Positions 34,367-42,283 of a stretch of 64,000 nucleotides of DNA are shown one piece after another. The stretch is from Allomuricauda sp. ARW1Y1 (GTDB taxonomy: Bacteria > Bacteroidota > Bacteroidia > Flavobacteriales > Flavobacteriaceae): the NCBI RefSeq assembly GCF_013407935.1, contig NZ_JACBZU010000002.1, forward strand, positions 62,001-126,000, given 5' to 3'. Position 1 is the first letter of the stretch, and every line of letters starts with the position of its first letter. Both the position numbers and the translations under genes were made by a program. The notes beneath the pieces are model-generated. The model worked only from the letters and a program-made list of their open reading frames with translations, did no database searches and was not told where the DNA came from.

Positions 34367-35502
34367 TCTCCAACGAAAACAACATACAACTGAACACCAT
34401 TGAAGAAGCCATTGCTGACATTAGACGAGGCAAAGTGATTATTGTGGTGGATGATGAAAACCGGGAGAACGAAGGTGATTTTTTGGCCGCTGCCGAACTG
34501 ATTACACCTGAGACCATCAATTTTATGGCCACCCATGGCCGTGGACTCATCTGCACTCCCCTAACCGAGGGCCGTTGCAAAGATTTGGGACTACATAAAA
34601 TGGTGAGCCATAATACGGACCCATTGGAGACCGCTTTTACCGTGTCAGTAGATTTGCGCGGCAATGGAGTTACCACGGGCATTTCTGCCGGTGATAGGGC
34701 CAAAACCGTGATTGCGCTCACCGACCCCTCAACCAAACCGCATGAGTTGGCCCGACCTGGGCACATATTTCCCTTGATTGCCAAGGAAGGTGGAGTGCTT
34801 CGCCGAACGGGACACACGGAGGCTGCCATTGATTTTGCACGTTTGGCCGGACTGCAACCCGCGGGAGTGATCGTGGAAATTATGAACGAGGATGGTTCCA
34901 TGGCGCGTTTGCCCCAGTTGATGGAGGTGGCCAAAAAGTTCGACCTTAAGATCGTGTCCATCGAGGATTTGATTGCCTACCGCATGGAGCACGATAGCCT
35001 GATAGAACTCAAGGAAGCCTTTACCATCAATACCCGATTTGGTGAATTTCGGCTCAGGGCGTATCAACAGACCACAAACGACCAAGTCCATATCGCGCTG
35101 CTGAAAGGCAAATGGAGAAGTGGTGAGCCTGTGCTGACACGTATCAATTCTACTTTGGTGAACAACGATATGCTGGGCACTTTGACCAATAATCCTGATG
35201 AAGCATTGCAACGGATGTTCGATGCGCTGAACAAGGAGGAGAAAAGTGCGATGATTTTTATAAGTCAAGAAAATCAATCCATGAACTTATTGAGCCGCTT
35301 GTCCGAGTTTAAAAAACTGCAGGGCGACGGGGTTACCAAGGCACCTAAAGTGGAAATGGACAACAAGGATTTTGGTATCGGCGCACAGATTTTGCACGAC
35401 ATCAACATTTCCAAAATACGCCTACTTACCAATTCCGCACAAACCCGACGTGTAGGCATGGTAGGCTATGGCTTGGAAATCGTGGAGTACGTAAAGTATT
35501 GA
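34363..35502 (+). CDS. ribB: 3,4-dihydroxy-2-butanone 4-phosphate synthase with a degenerate GTP cyclohydrolase II domain
   Basis: RibB turns ribulose 5-phosphate into the four-carbon unit of riboflavin. The N-terminal domain (1-205) is intact: VVDDENRENEGDF, THGRGLICTPL, GVTTGISAGDRAKTV, RPGHIFPLIAKEGGVLRRTGHTEA. The C-terminal half (206-379) aligns in length with GTP cyclohydrolase II, but the zinc cysteines and the GRGIGL region are absent: where RibA has a run of three cysteines it reads RINSTLVNNDMLGTL. It is thus a RibBX-like hybrid that should lack RibA activity, and a separate ribA is expected elsewhere. It starts inside the stop codon of the upstream permease gene. Confidence 0.92.
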   Translation: MISNENNIQLNTIEEAIADIRRGKVIIVVDDENRENEGDFLAAAELITPETINFMATHGRGLICTPLTEGRCKDLGLHKMVSHNTDPLETAFTVSVDLRGNGVTTGISAGDRAKTVIALTDPSTKPHELARPGHIFPLIAKEGGVLRRTGHTEAAIDFARLAGLQPAGVIVEIMNEDGSMARLPQLMEVAKKFDLKIVSIEDLIAYRMEHDSLIELKEAFTINTRFGEFRLRAYQQTTNDQVHIALLKGKWRSGEPVLTRINSTLVNNDMLGTLTNNPDEALQRMFDALNKEEKSAMIFISQENQSMNLLSRLSEFKKLQGDGVTKAPKVEMDNKDFGIGAQILHDINISKIRLLTNSAQTRRVGMVGYGLEIVEYVKY

Positions 35503-35550
35503 TTCAACGGTTCAACATCACGAAGCTAGCTGCGATTGATAGCAGACCAC

Positions 35551-36744
35551 TTATAATGCTGCCTTGATGGCATCGACCATTTGCTTGGCACGTATTTTAA
35601 CCTCTTCTTCCGTCCATCCCAGTTTGATCAAACACGAAATATTTCGGGACATCCATTGGTCTGATTCGGAAAAATCAGCTTTGCTGTAATCAGGCAAGGA
35701 TTCCACCACGTCTTTGGGCAATTTGCCCAGCGACTTCCTATCGGTTAGGTGTTCCCATTTTCTGTAGTAGTGCCAATTATTGTCGAACCAATAAAAACAG
35801 CCGTCCACTCCAGCTTCAATCAGTTCTTGGTGTGCTATTTGTGCCAATTCCCCCGAGGGCATAAAAAAGTTGAGAAAGGAGTAGTTCTCATCTCCCCCTT
35901 CGGGCACGGTTCTAAACACGACTTCTGGAATCTGGGACAGGGCTTCCCGCAATATGGTATAATTCCGTTTTTGTATGGCCAAAAAATCATCCAAACGCGC
36001 CAATTGGGCCACCCCTACGGCTGCATTCATCTCAGAAATACGGAAGTTGTACCCTAAAAACGGATGTTCCTCCGCTCCCCTATTGTTTCCGATGTGGTCA
36101 TGACCATGATCGGAGTATTTGTGGGCATTTTCATAATACGCCTTATTGTTGGTGATCAACGCCCCACCTTCTCCACAGGTAATCGTTTTTACATAATCGA
36201 AGGAGAAACAGCCCAAATCGCCAATACTGCCCAAGGGCTTTCCGTGGTAGGTCCCTCCGATGGCCTGACAGGCATCTTCGAGCAACAAAAGATCGTTGGC
36301 CTCGCAAATGGCCTTCAACGCATTTAAATCTGCCATGGAGCCGCACATGTGCACGGGCATCACCACTTTGGTTTTTGGAGTGATGGCTTTCTCGACCGCT
36401 TCGGGTTTCAGGGTTAGGGTGTCATCAATATCGACCAGTACCGGAACAGCTCCCAGGGCCAAAATGGACTCAAAACTGGCCACAAAGGTAAAGGTGGGCA
36501 TGATCACTTCATCCCCAGCACCAATACCAGCACTGGCCAAGGCCACGGTAAGAGCCGCAGTTCCACTGCTCACGGCATGGGCATATGGGGTCTGCATGCG
36601 CTTTGCCAAACCTTGTTCGAGTTCCAGAGCCTTCCAATGTCCGTTGCGCATGGCATCAAAACCGTAGCGCATCAGCACCCCGGAATCCAATACATTTTGC
36701 ACTTCCATTCTTTCCTTATCCCCAAAAAGTTCAAATCCTGGCAT
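35551..36744 (-). CDS. DegT/DnrJ/EryC1/StrS family aminotransferase
   Basis: A 397-residue PLP enzyme of the family that aminates keto sugars, or dehydrates them, in surface polysaccharide and antibiotic-sugar synthesis. Motifs: SSGTAALTVAL near 70, DEVIMPTFTFVAS near 90, LLLLEDACQAIGGTYHGKPLG near 165, and the PLP lysine in CFSFDYVKTITCGEGGALI near 195. No glycan genes are nearby; the gene is followed downstream by the convergent ribB, with a TauE/SafE permease just upstream on the same strand. Confidence 0.92.
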   Translation of the reverse strand: MPGFELFGDKERMEVQNVLDSGVLMRYGFDAMRNGHWKALELEQGLAKRMQTPYAHAVSSGTAALTVALASAGIGAGDEVIMPTFTFVASFESILALGAVPVLVDIDDTLTLKPEAVEKAITPKTKVVMPVHMCGSMADLNALKAICEANDLLLLEDACQAIGGTYHGKPLGSIGDLGCFSFDYVKTITCGEGGALITNNKAYYENAHKYSDHGHDHIGNNRGAEEHPFLGYNFRISEMNAAVGVAQLARLDDFLAIQKRNYTILREALSQIPEVVFRTVPEGGDENYSFLNFFMPSGELAQIAHQELIEAGVDGCFYWFDNNWHYYRKWEHLTDRKSLGKLPKDVVESLPDYSKADFSESDQWMSRNISCLIKLGWTEEEVKIRAKQMVDAIKAAL

Positions 36745-36760
36745 ATATCAATTTAAATTT

Positions 36761-37513
36761 TTAAAAAAACCATAGTTTGATGGCCATTGCCACTACGGCC
36801 ACGACCAAAAATGTTTTGATGAACCCATCCCCCTTTTTTACGGAGAACCTACTGGCGAACCATGCGCCTGACCCGTTCCCAATGGCAAGGATAAAGCCTA
36901 ATTTCCAGTCTATCTTATCGTTGAACGCGAAAACGGCCAAAGCTGCCAGCATATATACTAACACGACCGCAACTTTGGTAGCGTTGGACCGAACTAGGTT
37001 CATTCGATTAAAGTAATGCAAAAAAAGCATCATTAAAAATCCAAGTCCCGCATTGATAAACCCCCCATAAATCCCGAAAAAGAAAAAAACGATCAAAGCA
37101 ACCCACAGGTATTTGCCCGTAAGTCGTTCTTGCATCTCCTCCAACCGCATCTTTGGCTTGAAAATAATAATCAGCACCACGGCAATCATAACGATGGCCA
37201 AAATCCGATTAAAGGTTTCCCCATCAATATCAACAGCAATATAGGCTCCGATTATAGATCCTAAAAAGGCCGCAATACCCAAGTACAGATTGAACGGAAA
37301 GGTGGAAACACCCTTGCTGCGAAAACCGGCCGTTCCCAGAGCGGTCTGGACCACAATGGCCACCCTGTTGGTTCCGTTGGCCACAGCCGGTGGCAAACCC
37401 AAAAAGATGAGCGTGGGCAATGAAAGTAAGGAACCGCCCCCCGCCACGGTGTTGATAAACCCCACTGCAAAACCTACAGCAATCAATAGCAAATAGTGGT
37501 ACCATTCGAGCAT
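36761..37513 (-). CDS. TauE/SafE (TSUP) family permease, first copy
   Basis: A 250-residue membrane protein with about eight hydrophobic segments. The first helix GFAVGFINTVAGGGSLLSLPTLIFLGLPP is the TSUP hallmark (G-x-x-x-G-x-x-G-G-G). Members export sulfite, sulfoacetate or other small anions, or import sulfur compounds. It is in line with the aminotransferase gene 16 bases downstream. A second, unrelated-position TSUP protein is at 41525. Confidence 0.88.
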   Translation of the reverse strand: MLEWYHYLLLIAVGFAVGFINTVAGGGSLLSLPTLIFLGLPPAVANGTNRVAIVVQTALGTAGFRSKGVSTFPFNLYLGIAAFLGSIIGAYIAVDIDGETFNRILAIVMIAVVLIIIFKPKMRLEEMQERLTGKYLWVALIVFFFFGIYGGFINAGLGFLMMLFLHYFNRMNLVRSNATKVAVVLVYMLAALAVFAFNDKIDWKLGFILAIGNGSGAWFASRFSVKKGDGFIKTFLVVAVVAMAIKLWFF

Positions 37514-37693
37514 AGCGGCAAAGGTATGACCATTGTTTTGATCGGCCTTAATCGTTTCAACATCTTTTAAAGGATCCGGACAGCTTTTGCTTTTCCAGAT
37601 GTTGCTGAAATTATTGATTTATCAAAATACGGCCTTTAAAAATGCGATTATGTTAATTTTCACTACTTTAGAGTAACCTTAAAATTCAAAATC

Positions 37694-38194
37694 ATGAAAA
37701 AAATCGTTTTAGTTGCGCTAACCACGTTGTTAGGATTCTCCTTTGCCCAGGCACAAGGTGATTTTAACGCAGGAATCCATGCAGGCTTGCCTGTCGGGGA
37801 TGCCGGGGACTTTTCAAGCTTTGCCATCGCGGTGGAATTGGGCTATTTATTTGATGTTTCCGACGAATTCAAAGTGGGCCCAACCTTGGGCTATTCCCAT
37901 TCCTTTGGGAAAGAAATCGATACGGGAATCGGTACCGTTGATGTTGATGATGTGCAGTTCCTACCTATTGCAGTCGCCGGGCGATTTCAAATTTCTGATC
38001 AATTTTCACTGGGAGCCGACCTTGGTTATGCCCTTGGCATCAGTGACGGTAATGATGGAGGCTTTTATTATTCCCCAAGAATGGCCTATTCTGTATCAAC
38101 AGCCCTGGATTTAGTATTGGCGTACAGGGGCGTTTCTTTGGATGGTGGTAGTTGGGATATTCTTTCATTGGGATTGGAGTTTGGCCTAGACTAA
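37694..38194 (+). CDS. Small outer-membrane beta-barrel protein
   Basis: A 166-residue protein with a signal peptide (MKKIVLVALTTLLGFSFAQAQG, cleavage after AQA). The mature part alternates hydrophobic and polar residues with glycine-rich turns (GPTLGYSHSFGKEID, SLGADLGYALGISDGNDGG) and ends in LGLEFGLD, typical of an eight-strand OmpW/OmpX-like barrel. A function beyond an outer membrane location cannot be given. It has its own terminator at 38216-38245. Confidence 0.85.
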   Translation: MKKIVLVALTTLLGFSFAQAQGDFNAGIHAGLPVGDAGDFSSFAIAVELGYLFDVSDEFKVGPTLGYSHSFGKEIDTGIGTVDVDDVQFLPIAVAGRFQISDQFSLGADLGYALGISDGNDGGFYYSPRMAYSVSTALDLVLAYRGVSLDGGSWDILSLGLEFGLD

Positions 38195-38215
38195 AGCTAA
38201 GAGCAATATTTTTTT

Positions 38216-38245
38216 AAATCCGGTATATGAGAATATATCGGATTT
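38216..38245 (+). terminator. Terminator of the beta-barrel gene
   Basis: AAATCCG (38216-38222) pairs with CGGATTT (38239-38245), with partly paired TATAT/ATATA inside, and is followed by TTCTTTT. Confidence 0.7.
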
Positions 38246-38278
38246 TTCTTTTCGGACAACAATAAACAAAAAAGGTCT

Positions 38279-38308
38279 TTTGGGATAAGAAAAAGCTTTA
38301 TATATTTG
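38279..38308 (+). promoter_or_regulatory. Promoter of the tRNA-Ser gene
   Basis: TTTG (38279-38282), an 18-base spacer and TATATTTG (38301-38308) form a near-ideal Bacteroidota promoter about 10 bases before the mature tRNA. Confidence 0.75.
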
Positions 38309-38318
38309 CACCCGCTTA

Positions 38319-38403
38319 GGAGGAATGGCAGAGTGGTCGAATGCGGCAGTCTTGAAAACTGTTGAGGGTCACACCTCCGGGGGTTCGAATCCCTCTTCCT
38401 CCG
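38319..38403 (+). tRNA. tRNA-Ser (anticodon UGA)
   Basis: An 85-base sequence folds as a class II tRNA. The acceptor stem GGAGGAA pairs with TTCCTCC (38396-38402), followed by discriminator G. The anticodon loop is CTTGAAA with TGA at 38353-38355; a long variable arm precedes the T-loop GGTTCGAATCC. TGA reads UCA and related serine codons. The CCA end is not encoded. A terminator hairpin follows. Confidence 0.95.
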
Positions 38404-38427
38404 CAACCAAGCGCAAAGCTTGAAAGT

Positions 38428-38459
38428 AAAAAACCGCAGATTCAACGCTGCGGTTTTTT
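38428..38459 (+). terminator. Terminator downstream of tRNA-Ser
   Basis: AAAAAACCGCAG (38428-38439) pairs with CTGCGGTTTTTT (38448-38459) around an 8-base loop. The arms are A- and T-flanked, so it may also end the minus-strand gene at 38497-38721. Confidence 0.85.
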
Positions 38460-38496
38460 TTATTTTAAGTGTTTATGCACCTTTAGATCCTTTGAG

Positions 38497-38721
38497 TCAG
38501 TCATTTTCGGGCATGGGCCGGTCTTCGTAGAAGTCCTTAAACGTTTTTTCGGTAGTGTAATCGTCCCTCAACACCTTGTAGACAGTTATAATCAGCGCTA
38601 CCTGCCCCAAAACAGTAAGGTAAAACACCCAGTTAAAAGCCAAATCCATGGCCGCAAAGAGGGTCACAGTTACCAAAACAAGGGTGGTCAAACCCAGCCA
38701 ATCCATCGCAGAAATCTTCAT
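38497..38721 (-). CDS. Small two-helix membrane protein
   Basis: A 74-residue protein with two hydrophobic segments (about 8-27 and 30-47) and an acidic, charged tail (DDYTTEKTFKDFYEDRPMPEND). No family is recognised. The hairpin at 38428-38459 lies downstream of its stop. Its composition and clear topology suggest a real gene, but its role is unknown. Confidence 0.7.
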   Translation of the reverse strand: MKISAMDWLGLTTLVLVTVTLFAAMDLAFNWVFYLTVLGQVALIITVYKVLRDDYTTEKTFKDFYEDRPMPEND

Positions 38722-38834
38722 CCTTTAGGTTTTTATTGTTTTGTTTAATTTTAACCTAATATAGTTAAACATTTTGTATCTTTCGCAAAATTGCTGTTAA
38801 AAAAAATACTTTAATCCTTAAATCTAGATTCCCC

Positions 38835-38999
38835 ATGTTCGGATTGTTCAAAAAGAAAACGGAAAAAGAAAAACTACAGGAAAAATATGCCAAGTTGCTA
38901 AAGGAAGCGCATGCCCTATCCACTACCAATCGCAAGCTTAGCGATGAAAAAGTCTTTGAGGCAGAAGAAATCATGAAAAAAATAGAACAGTTGGATTAA
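38835..38999 (+). CDS. Lacal_2735-type small protein
   Basis: A 54-residue protein beginning MFGLFKKKTEKEKLQEKYAK and continuing as a single charged helix (LLKEAHALSTTNRKLSDEK). This matches a short Flavobacteriaceae-specific family known as Lacal_2735, seen here from memory. Function unknown. The high Lys/Glu content suggests a coiled coil. The family start MFGLF fixes the start codon. Confidence 0.75.
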   Translation: MFGLFKKKTEKEKLQEKYAKLLKEAHALSTTNRKLSDEKVFEAEEIMKKIEQLD

Positions 39000-39238
39000 G
39001 GTCCACTCTCCCCCATTCCCTCCCCAGTAGGTACTTATCGGATACACGGACACAATAGCGTCCAAATTCTGATGAACCACTACCTATACATAACTTATAC
39101 CCCTTAAGGTTAAATCCTTCATCGAGCCAAAGGTTGAAAATGCCTTGCCCATCAGTTAAAAATGACACCTCCTATTAGTTTTATAACTATTTTGGGATTT
39201 AAGGATTTTTGTTTCCAAATAAAATAGATAGCTAAAAA

Positions 39239-39910
39239 ATGAAAAAAGAACTCTATTTTCTGACTCTGATTTTTATCCTGGCCAGCTGTAGTACAGAAAA
39301 AAAACTAATTACTGAATTCGAAACAATTCTTGGAGCAGAAAATGCAGCAGATTTAGCTCTATTCATACAAACCTTTGAAAGGGATGTCTTGGCTTCAAAT
39401 TATACCTCTGGAAATCTCTCTCAAAAATATCAAGAATTTACAAACAACTGTTTTATAGAAGGAGCTTATAATGCTCTACCAATTCAAGGTGAATCTTTAA
39501 ATAGATTTCGGGATACCCAAATGTGGAATGAAATATTTGCCCAAATAGATTCAACTTGGATTGGCGAATACGATGGGTTAAATGCGAGAGTCATTTACAA
39601 TTCTGAAATTGGAATTCAAGAAATTGGGACAATTGGAACATCAACTAGAGATATTTCAAGTCTGGATTCTTTGCGAACCGCAGCGCTACAATGGCAAATT
39701 TGGAATCACCGAGGCAAGTATATGAAAGCCTTTGAAAAAATTAAAGACAAAAATGCTTTTATAAAAGAATACTACGAAGTGAAAACCACTTTGGGAGAGT
39801 TAAGTAGTCATCTTTTTTGTGATATGATATTAAGACACAAACCCGATTTTAATAACTACTTTATAAAACGGATAATTGCAATTGAGCTAGCAAGAATATA
39901 CGTAAATTAA
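39239..39910 (+). CDS. Predicted lipoprotein, AT-rich, no recognised family
   Basis: A 223-residue protein with a lipoprotein signal (FILASCS, Cys near residue 17). The remainder is mostly helical, with LALFIQTFERDVLASNY and IWNHRGKYMKAFEKIKDKNAF. The gene is visibly richer in A and T than its neighbours, which hints at recent acquisition or weak selection. No operon partner is evident; the 238 bases upstream contain no believable gene. Confidence 0.75.
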   Translation: MKKELYFLTLIFILASCSTEKKLITEFETILGAENAADLALFIQTFERDVLASNYTSGNLSQKYQEFTNNCFIEGAYNALPIQGESLNRFRDTQMWNEIFAQIDSTWIGEYDGLNARVIYNSEIGIQEIGTIGTSTRDISSLDSLRTAALQWQIWNHRGKYMKAFEKIKDKNAFIKEYYEVKTTLGELSSHLFCDMILRHKPDFNNYFIKRIIAIELARIYVN

Positions 39911-39980
39911 TACTTCCTAAAATCCATTGCTCCCCTCCAACCCTGAACTAAATTCCCTACTTTTAAGCAAACAACCCAAC

Positions 39981-40457
39981 ATGAAATACTTTAAACCCCT
40001 TCTTTGCCTGCTGCTACTATCGAATGTCCTTGTCGGGCAAAGCCCAAAGGAAGAAAAGATGGAACAGCTCCAATTTTTGGTCGGGGAATGGGTGGGCACA
40101 TCAAAAATCTACGAAAACGGAGTGTTGACCAAGGAAGGAGCAGCCTACGAGCATATCTCTTACGACCTAGAAAAAAACATATTGGTCATTGAACTAAATA
40201 CGGAGTTTCTACAACTCCATACCGTTATCGTTTATGACGAAAAAGACCAGAAATACTACTACCACCGATTTTCCAAAGATGGAGCGGCCATATATCCCGC
40301 AGAATTTAAGGAGGGTCAGCTCATTGTATGGCGGGACCAAAACACCCGGTTTTTCTTCGGTAGTACTCCAGAGGGTGGTTTTCGAGAATATGGCGAACAA
40401 TTGGTCAACGGAAAATGGATAAAAACATTCGAAGACAACTTTATAAATACCCAATGA
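39981..40457 (+). CDS. Secreted lipocalin-like protein (DUF1579-like)
   Basis: A 158-residue protein from the ATG at 39981, which gives a signal peptide (MKYFKPLLCLLLLSNVLVGQ). The longer frame adds 18 residues without a signal. The mature part has QLQFLVGEWVGTSKIY and alternating strands with HTVIVYDEKDQKYYYHRFSKDG, the pattern of small lipocalin-like barrels of the DUF1579 sort. Family membership is tentative. Confidence 0.7.
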   Translation: MKYFKPLLCLLLLSNVLVGQSPKEEKMEQLQFLVGEWVGTSKIYENGVLTKEGAAYEHISYDLEKNILVIELNTEFLQLHTVIVYDEKDQKYYYHRFSKDGAAIYPAEFKEGQLIVWRDQNTRFFFGSTPEGGFREYGEQLVNGKWIKTFEDNFINTQ

Positions 40458-40501
40458 AAATCCAAATCCAAAAACCCAAAGGTGCAGCTGCAAGACCGGC
40501 A

Positions 40502-41191
40502 ATGAAAATCAAGTATATGAAACCACTCTTTTTATGGTCCTTTATCGGACTCTTGGCATTGAGCTGCAAGGATGAAAAGACCATTTCCGAAGAAGAAAAG
40601 CCTCAAGTTGTGGCCACTTTGAAAGAAATCATGGAACTCGACCAGAAATACGCGGGGATTCCGTCCAATGAGCTTCGGGAAAAATACGGCAATCAGAAAG
40701 CTTGGGAGATTTTTAAAAAGCAGCGGGATAGCGTAGGCCTAGTCAATCAGAAAAAAATCAGGGATTTATACCAAAAGTACGGATACTTGGGCGAGCAAAA
40801 GGTAGGAAAGGAAGCCGCTACCGATTTTTGGGTGGTGGTCCAACATGCGGACAATGACATCCCCTTCCAACAGGAAATGTTGAAGGCCATGGAAACGGAA
40901 ATCGAAAAGGGAAGTCAAGACAAATACCACTATGCGATGTTGGAAGACAGAATCAATGTCAATCTCAACAAACCGCAACGTTTTGGAAGCCAGGTTACTT
41001 ACAATGAGATGGGGCAGGCCATTCCAAAAAATGGACTGGTGGATACCACGGCGGTCGACAGTTTGCGCAAAGCGCACTCCATGCCCGAATTTATCGAATA
41101 CTATAATCAAATGACCCAAATGCACTATGAAATGAACAAACAACTATTTCTGGACAAGGGCATTATGGAACCACAACTGTATGGAAACTAA
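40502..41191 (+). CDS. Predicted lipoprotein with DUF6624-like domain
   Basis: A 229-residue protein from the ATG at 40502 (an ATG at 40517 is also possible). The signal is hydrophobic and ends LLALSCKDE, giving a lipid-modified Cys. The mature region TDFWVVVQHADNDIPFQQEMLKAMETEI and KYHYAMLEDRINVNLNKPQRFGSQV fits the DUF6624 pattern as I recall it. The stop overlaps the ModE-like gene by 11 bases. Confidence 0.75.
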   Translation: MKIKYMKPLFLWSFIGLLALSCKDEKTISEEEKPQVVATLKEIMELDQKYAGIPSNELREKYGNQKAWEIFKKQRDSVGLVNQKKIRDLYQKYGYLGEQKVGKEAATDFWVVVQHADNDIPFQQEMLKAMETEIEKGSQDKYHYAMLEDRINVNLNKPQRFGSQVTYNEMGQAIPKNGLVDTTAVDSLRKAHSMPEFIEYYNQMTQMHYEMNKQLFLDKGIMEPQLYGN

Positions 41192-41528
41192 AAAAGAACT
41201 ACGTAATCGTTGCTGGATAGATATTGACGGAAAAAAGTTTTTTGGTCCGGGACGGGCGCAATTATTGGTGATGATCGATAAAAACGGTTCACTGTCCAAA
41301 GCGGCCAAGGAAATGGGCATGTCCTACCGCAAAGCATGGTCCATGGTCGAGGATATGAACCAAAGAGGCCAACAACCCTACGTGGAACTGCACAAGGGTG
41401 GTACCCAAGGGGGCGGGGCCGAATTGACGCCACGGGGAAAAACAGTGCTGGCTGCCTTTCAACATATGAACGCCAAGATTCAGGTAACTTTGGAGCAACA
41501 CACCCAAGACATGTTGGGATTAATTTAG
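41181..41528 (+). CDS. ModE-type winged helix-turn-helix regulator lacking the molybdate-binding domain
   Basis: A 115-residue protein equivalent to the N-terminal DNA-binding half of ModE. Residues 30-95 match it well: KNGSLSKAAKEMGMSYRKAW, VEDMNQRG and the wing GGTQGGGAELTPRGK. E. coli ModE has about 262 residues, with C-terminal Mop/TOBE domains that bind molybdate; these are absent. It is convergent with the molybdenum cofactor operon and overlaps its last gene by 4 bases. A perfect ModE-like inverted repeat at 49923-49948 is a likely target. Confidence 0.88.
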   Translation: METKKELRNRCWIDIDGKKFFGPGRAQLLVMIDKNGSLSKAAKEMGMSYRKAWSMVEDMNQRGQQPYVELHKGGTQGGGAELTPRGKTVLAAFQHMNAKIQVTLEQHTQDMLGLI

Positions 41529-42283
41529 ATCTTGATACCGAATCCGTGAAGCAGTATCAAACGAAAACCCACATACTGCACTAAAATGGCCGTGAGCACA
41601 CCCAAAAACTTTAGATTGAACCTTTTATTGGATAGATAAGAGCCGATTCCACCGCCAAGCACCACTGCCACCACCAATTGGAGCATCAGCTCGTTGTTCA
41701 GTCGGAAGGTTCCCGCCATATTCAGACCAATCAGGCCAGCAATGGAATTCACCAAAATAAAAACGGAAGCCAAAGAAGCCACTATTCTTGGGTTTTCCCA
41801 CTTGAGCAGGTTGAGCACCGGTGATAAAAAGATGCCGCCACCTATTCCGGATATTCCAGAAAGTAAGCCAATGCCTCCACCGAGCGTCAATTTTTTTGGA
41901 TTTGAAAATTTTTTCGAGTCCAGTTTTTTCTTCGCAAAGCGAAGCATCATAAAAAATCCTGCCATCACCAAGGCGCCGCCCAAAATCAAAAAGAAGGTGG
42001 TTTGGGACAAGCGGATTTGGGCGCCCAGATAAGCAAAAGGTATGCTCATTACCAAAAAGGGCCAGAACAATTTCATGTCGAATACCCGGTTCCGAATAAA
42101 AACTAGCGTCCCAATAGTGACCACACAAATATTCAACAAGAGCGCAGTGGAACGTATTTCGTAAAAATCGGTAAGGAAAAGGCTTAAAATCGCCAGATAA
42201 CTGGACCCACCCCCAAATCCAACCGAACTATAAAACAGCGCAATCAGAAAAAAGACCAAGGGCAAGTATTCGACTGTCATCAA
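41525..42283 (-). CDS. TauE/SafE (TSUP) family permease, second copy
   Basis: A 252-residue membrane protein with about eight hydrophobic segments; YSSVGFGGGSSYLAIL is the first-helix signature. It is the last gene of the molybdenum cofactor operon, starting directly after moeA. The substrate is unknown; anions such as sulfite, thiosulfate or molybdate-related compounds are possible, the first being suggested by the molybdoenzyme sulfite dehydrogenase. Confidence 0.88.
   Translation of the reverse strand: MMTVEYLPLVFFLIALFYSSVGFGGGSSYLAILSLFLTDFYEIRSTALLLNICVVTIGTLVFIRNRVFDMKLFWPFLVMSIPFAYLGAQIRLSQTTFFLILGGALVMAGFFMMLRFAKKKLDSKKFSNPKKLTLGGGIGLLSGISGIGGGIFLSPVLNLLKWENPRIVASLASVFILVNSIAGLIGLNMAGTFRLNNELMLQLVVAVVLGGGIGSYLSNKRFNLKFLGVLTAILVQYVGFRLILLHGFGIKI

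Noticed and set aside
38197..38445. 82-codon minus-strand frame
   Set aside because: It covers the tRNA-Ser gene and both terminators.
38971..39168. 65-codon minus-strand frame beside the Lacal_2735-like gene
   Set aside because: It overlaps the plus-strand small gene, has no recognised motif and no promoter.
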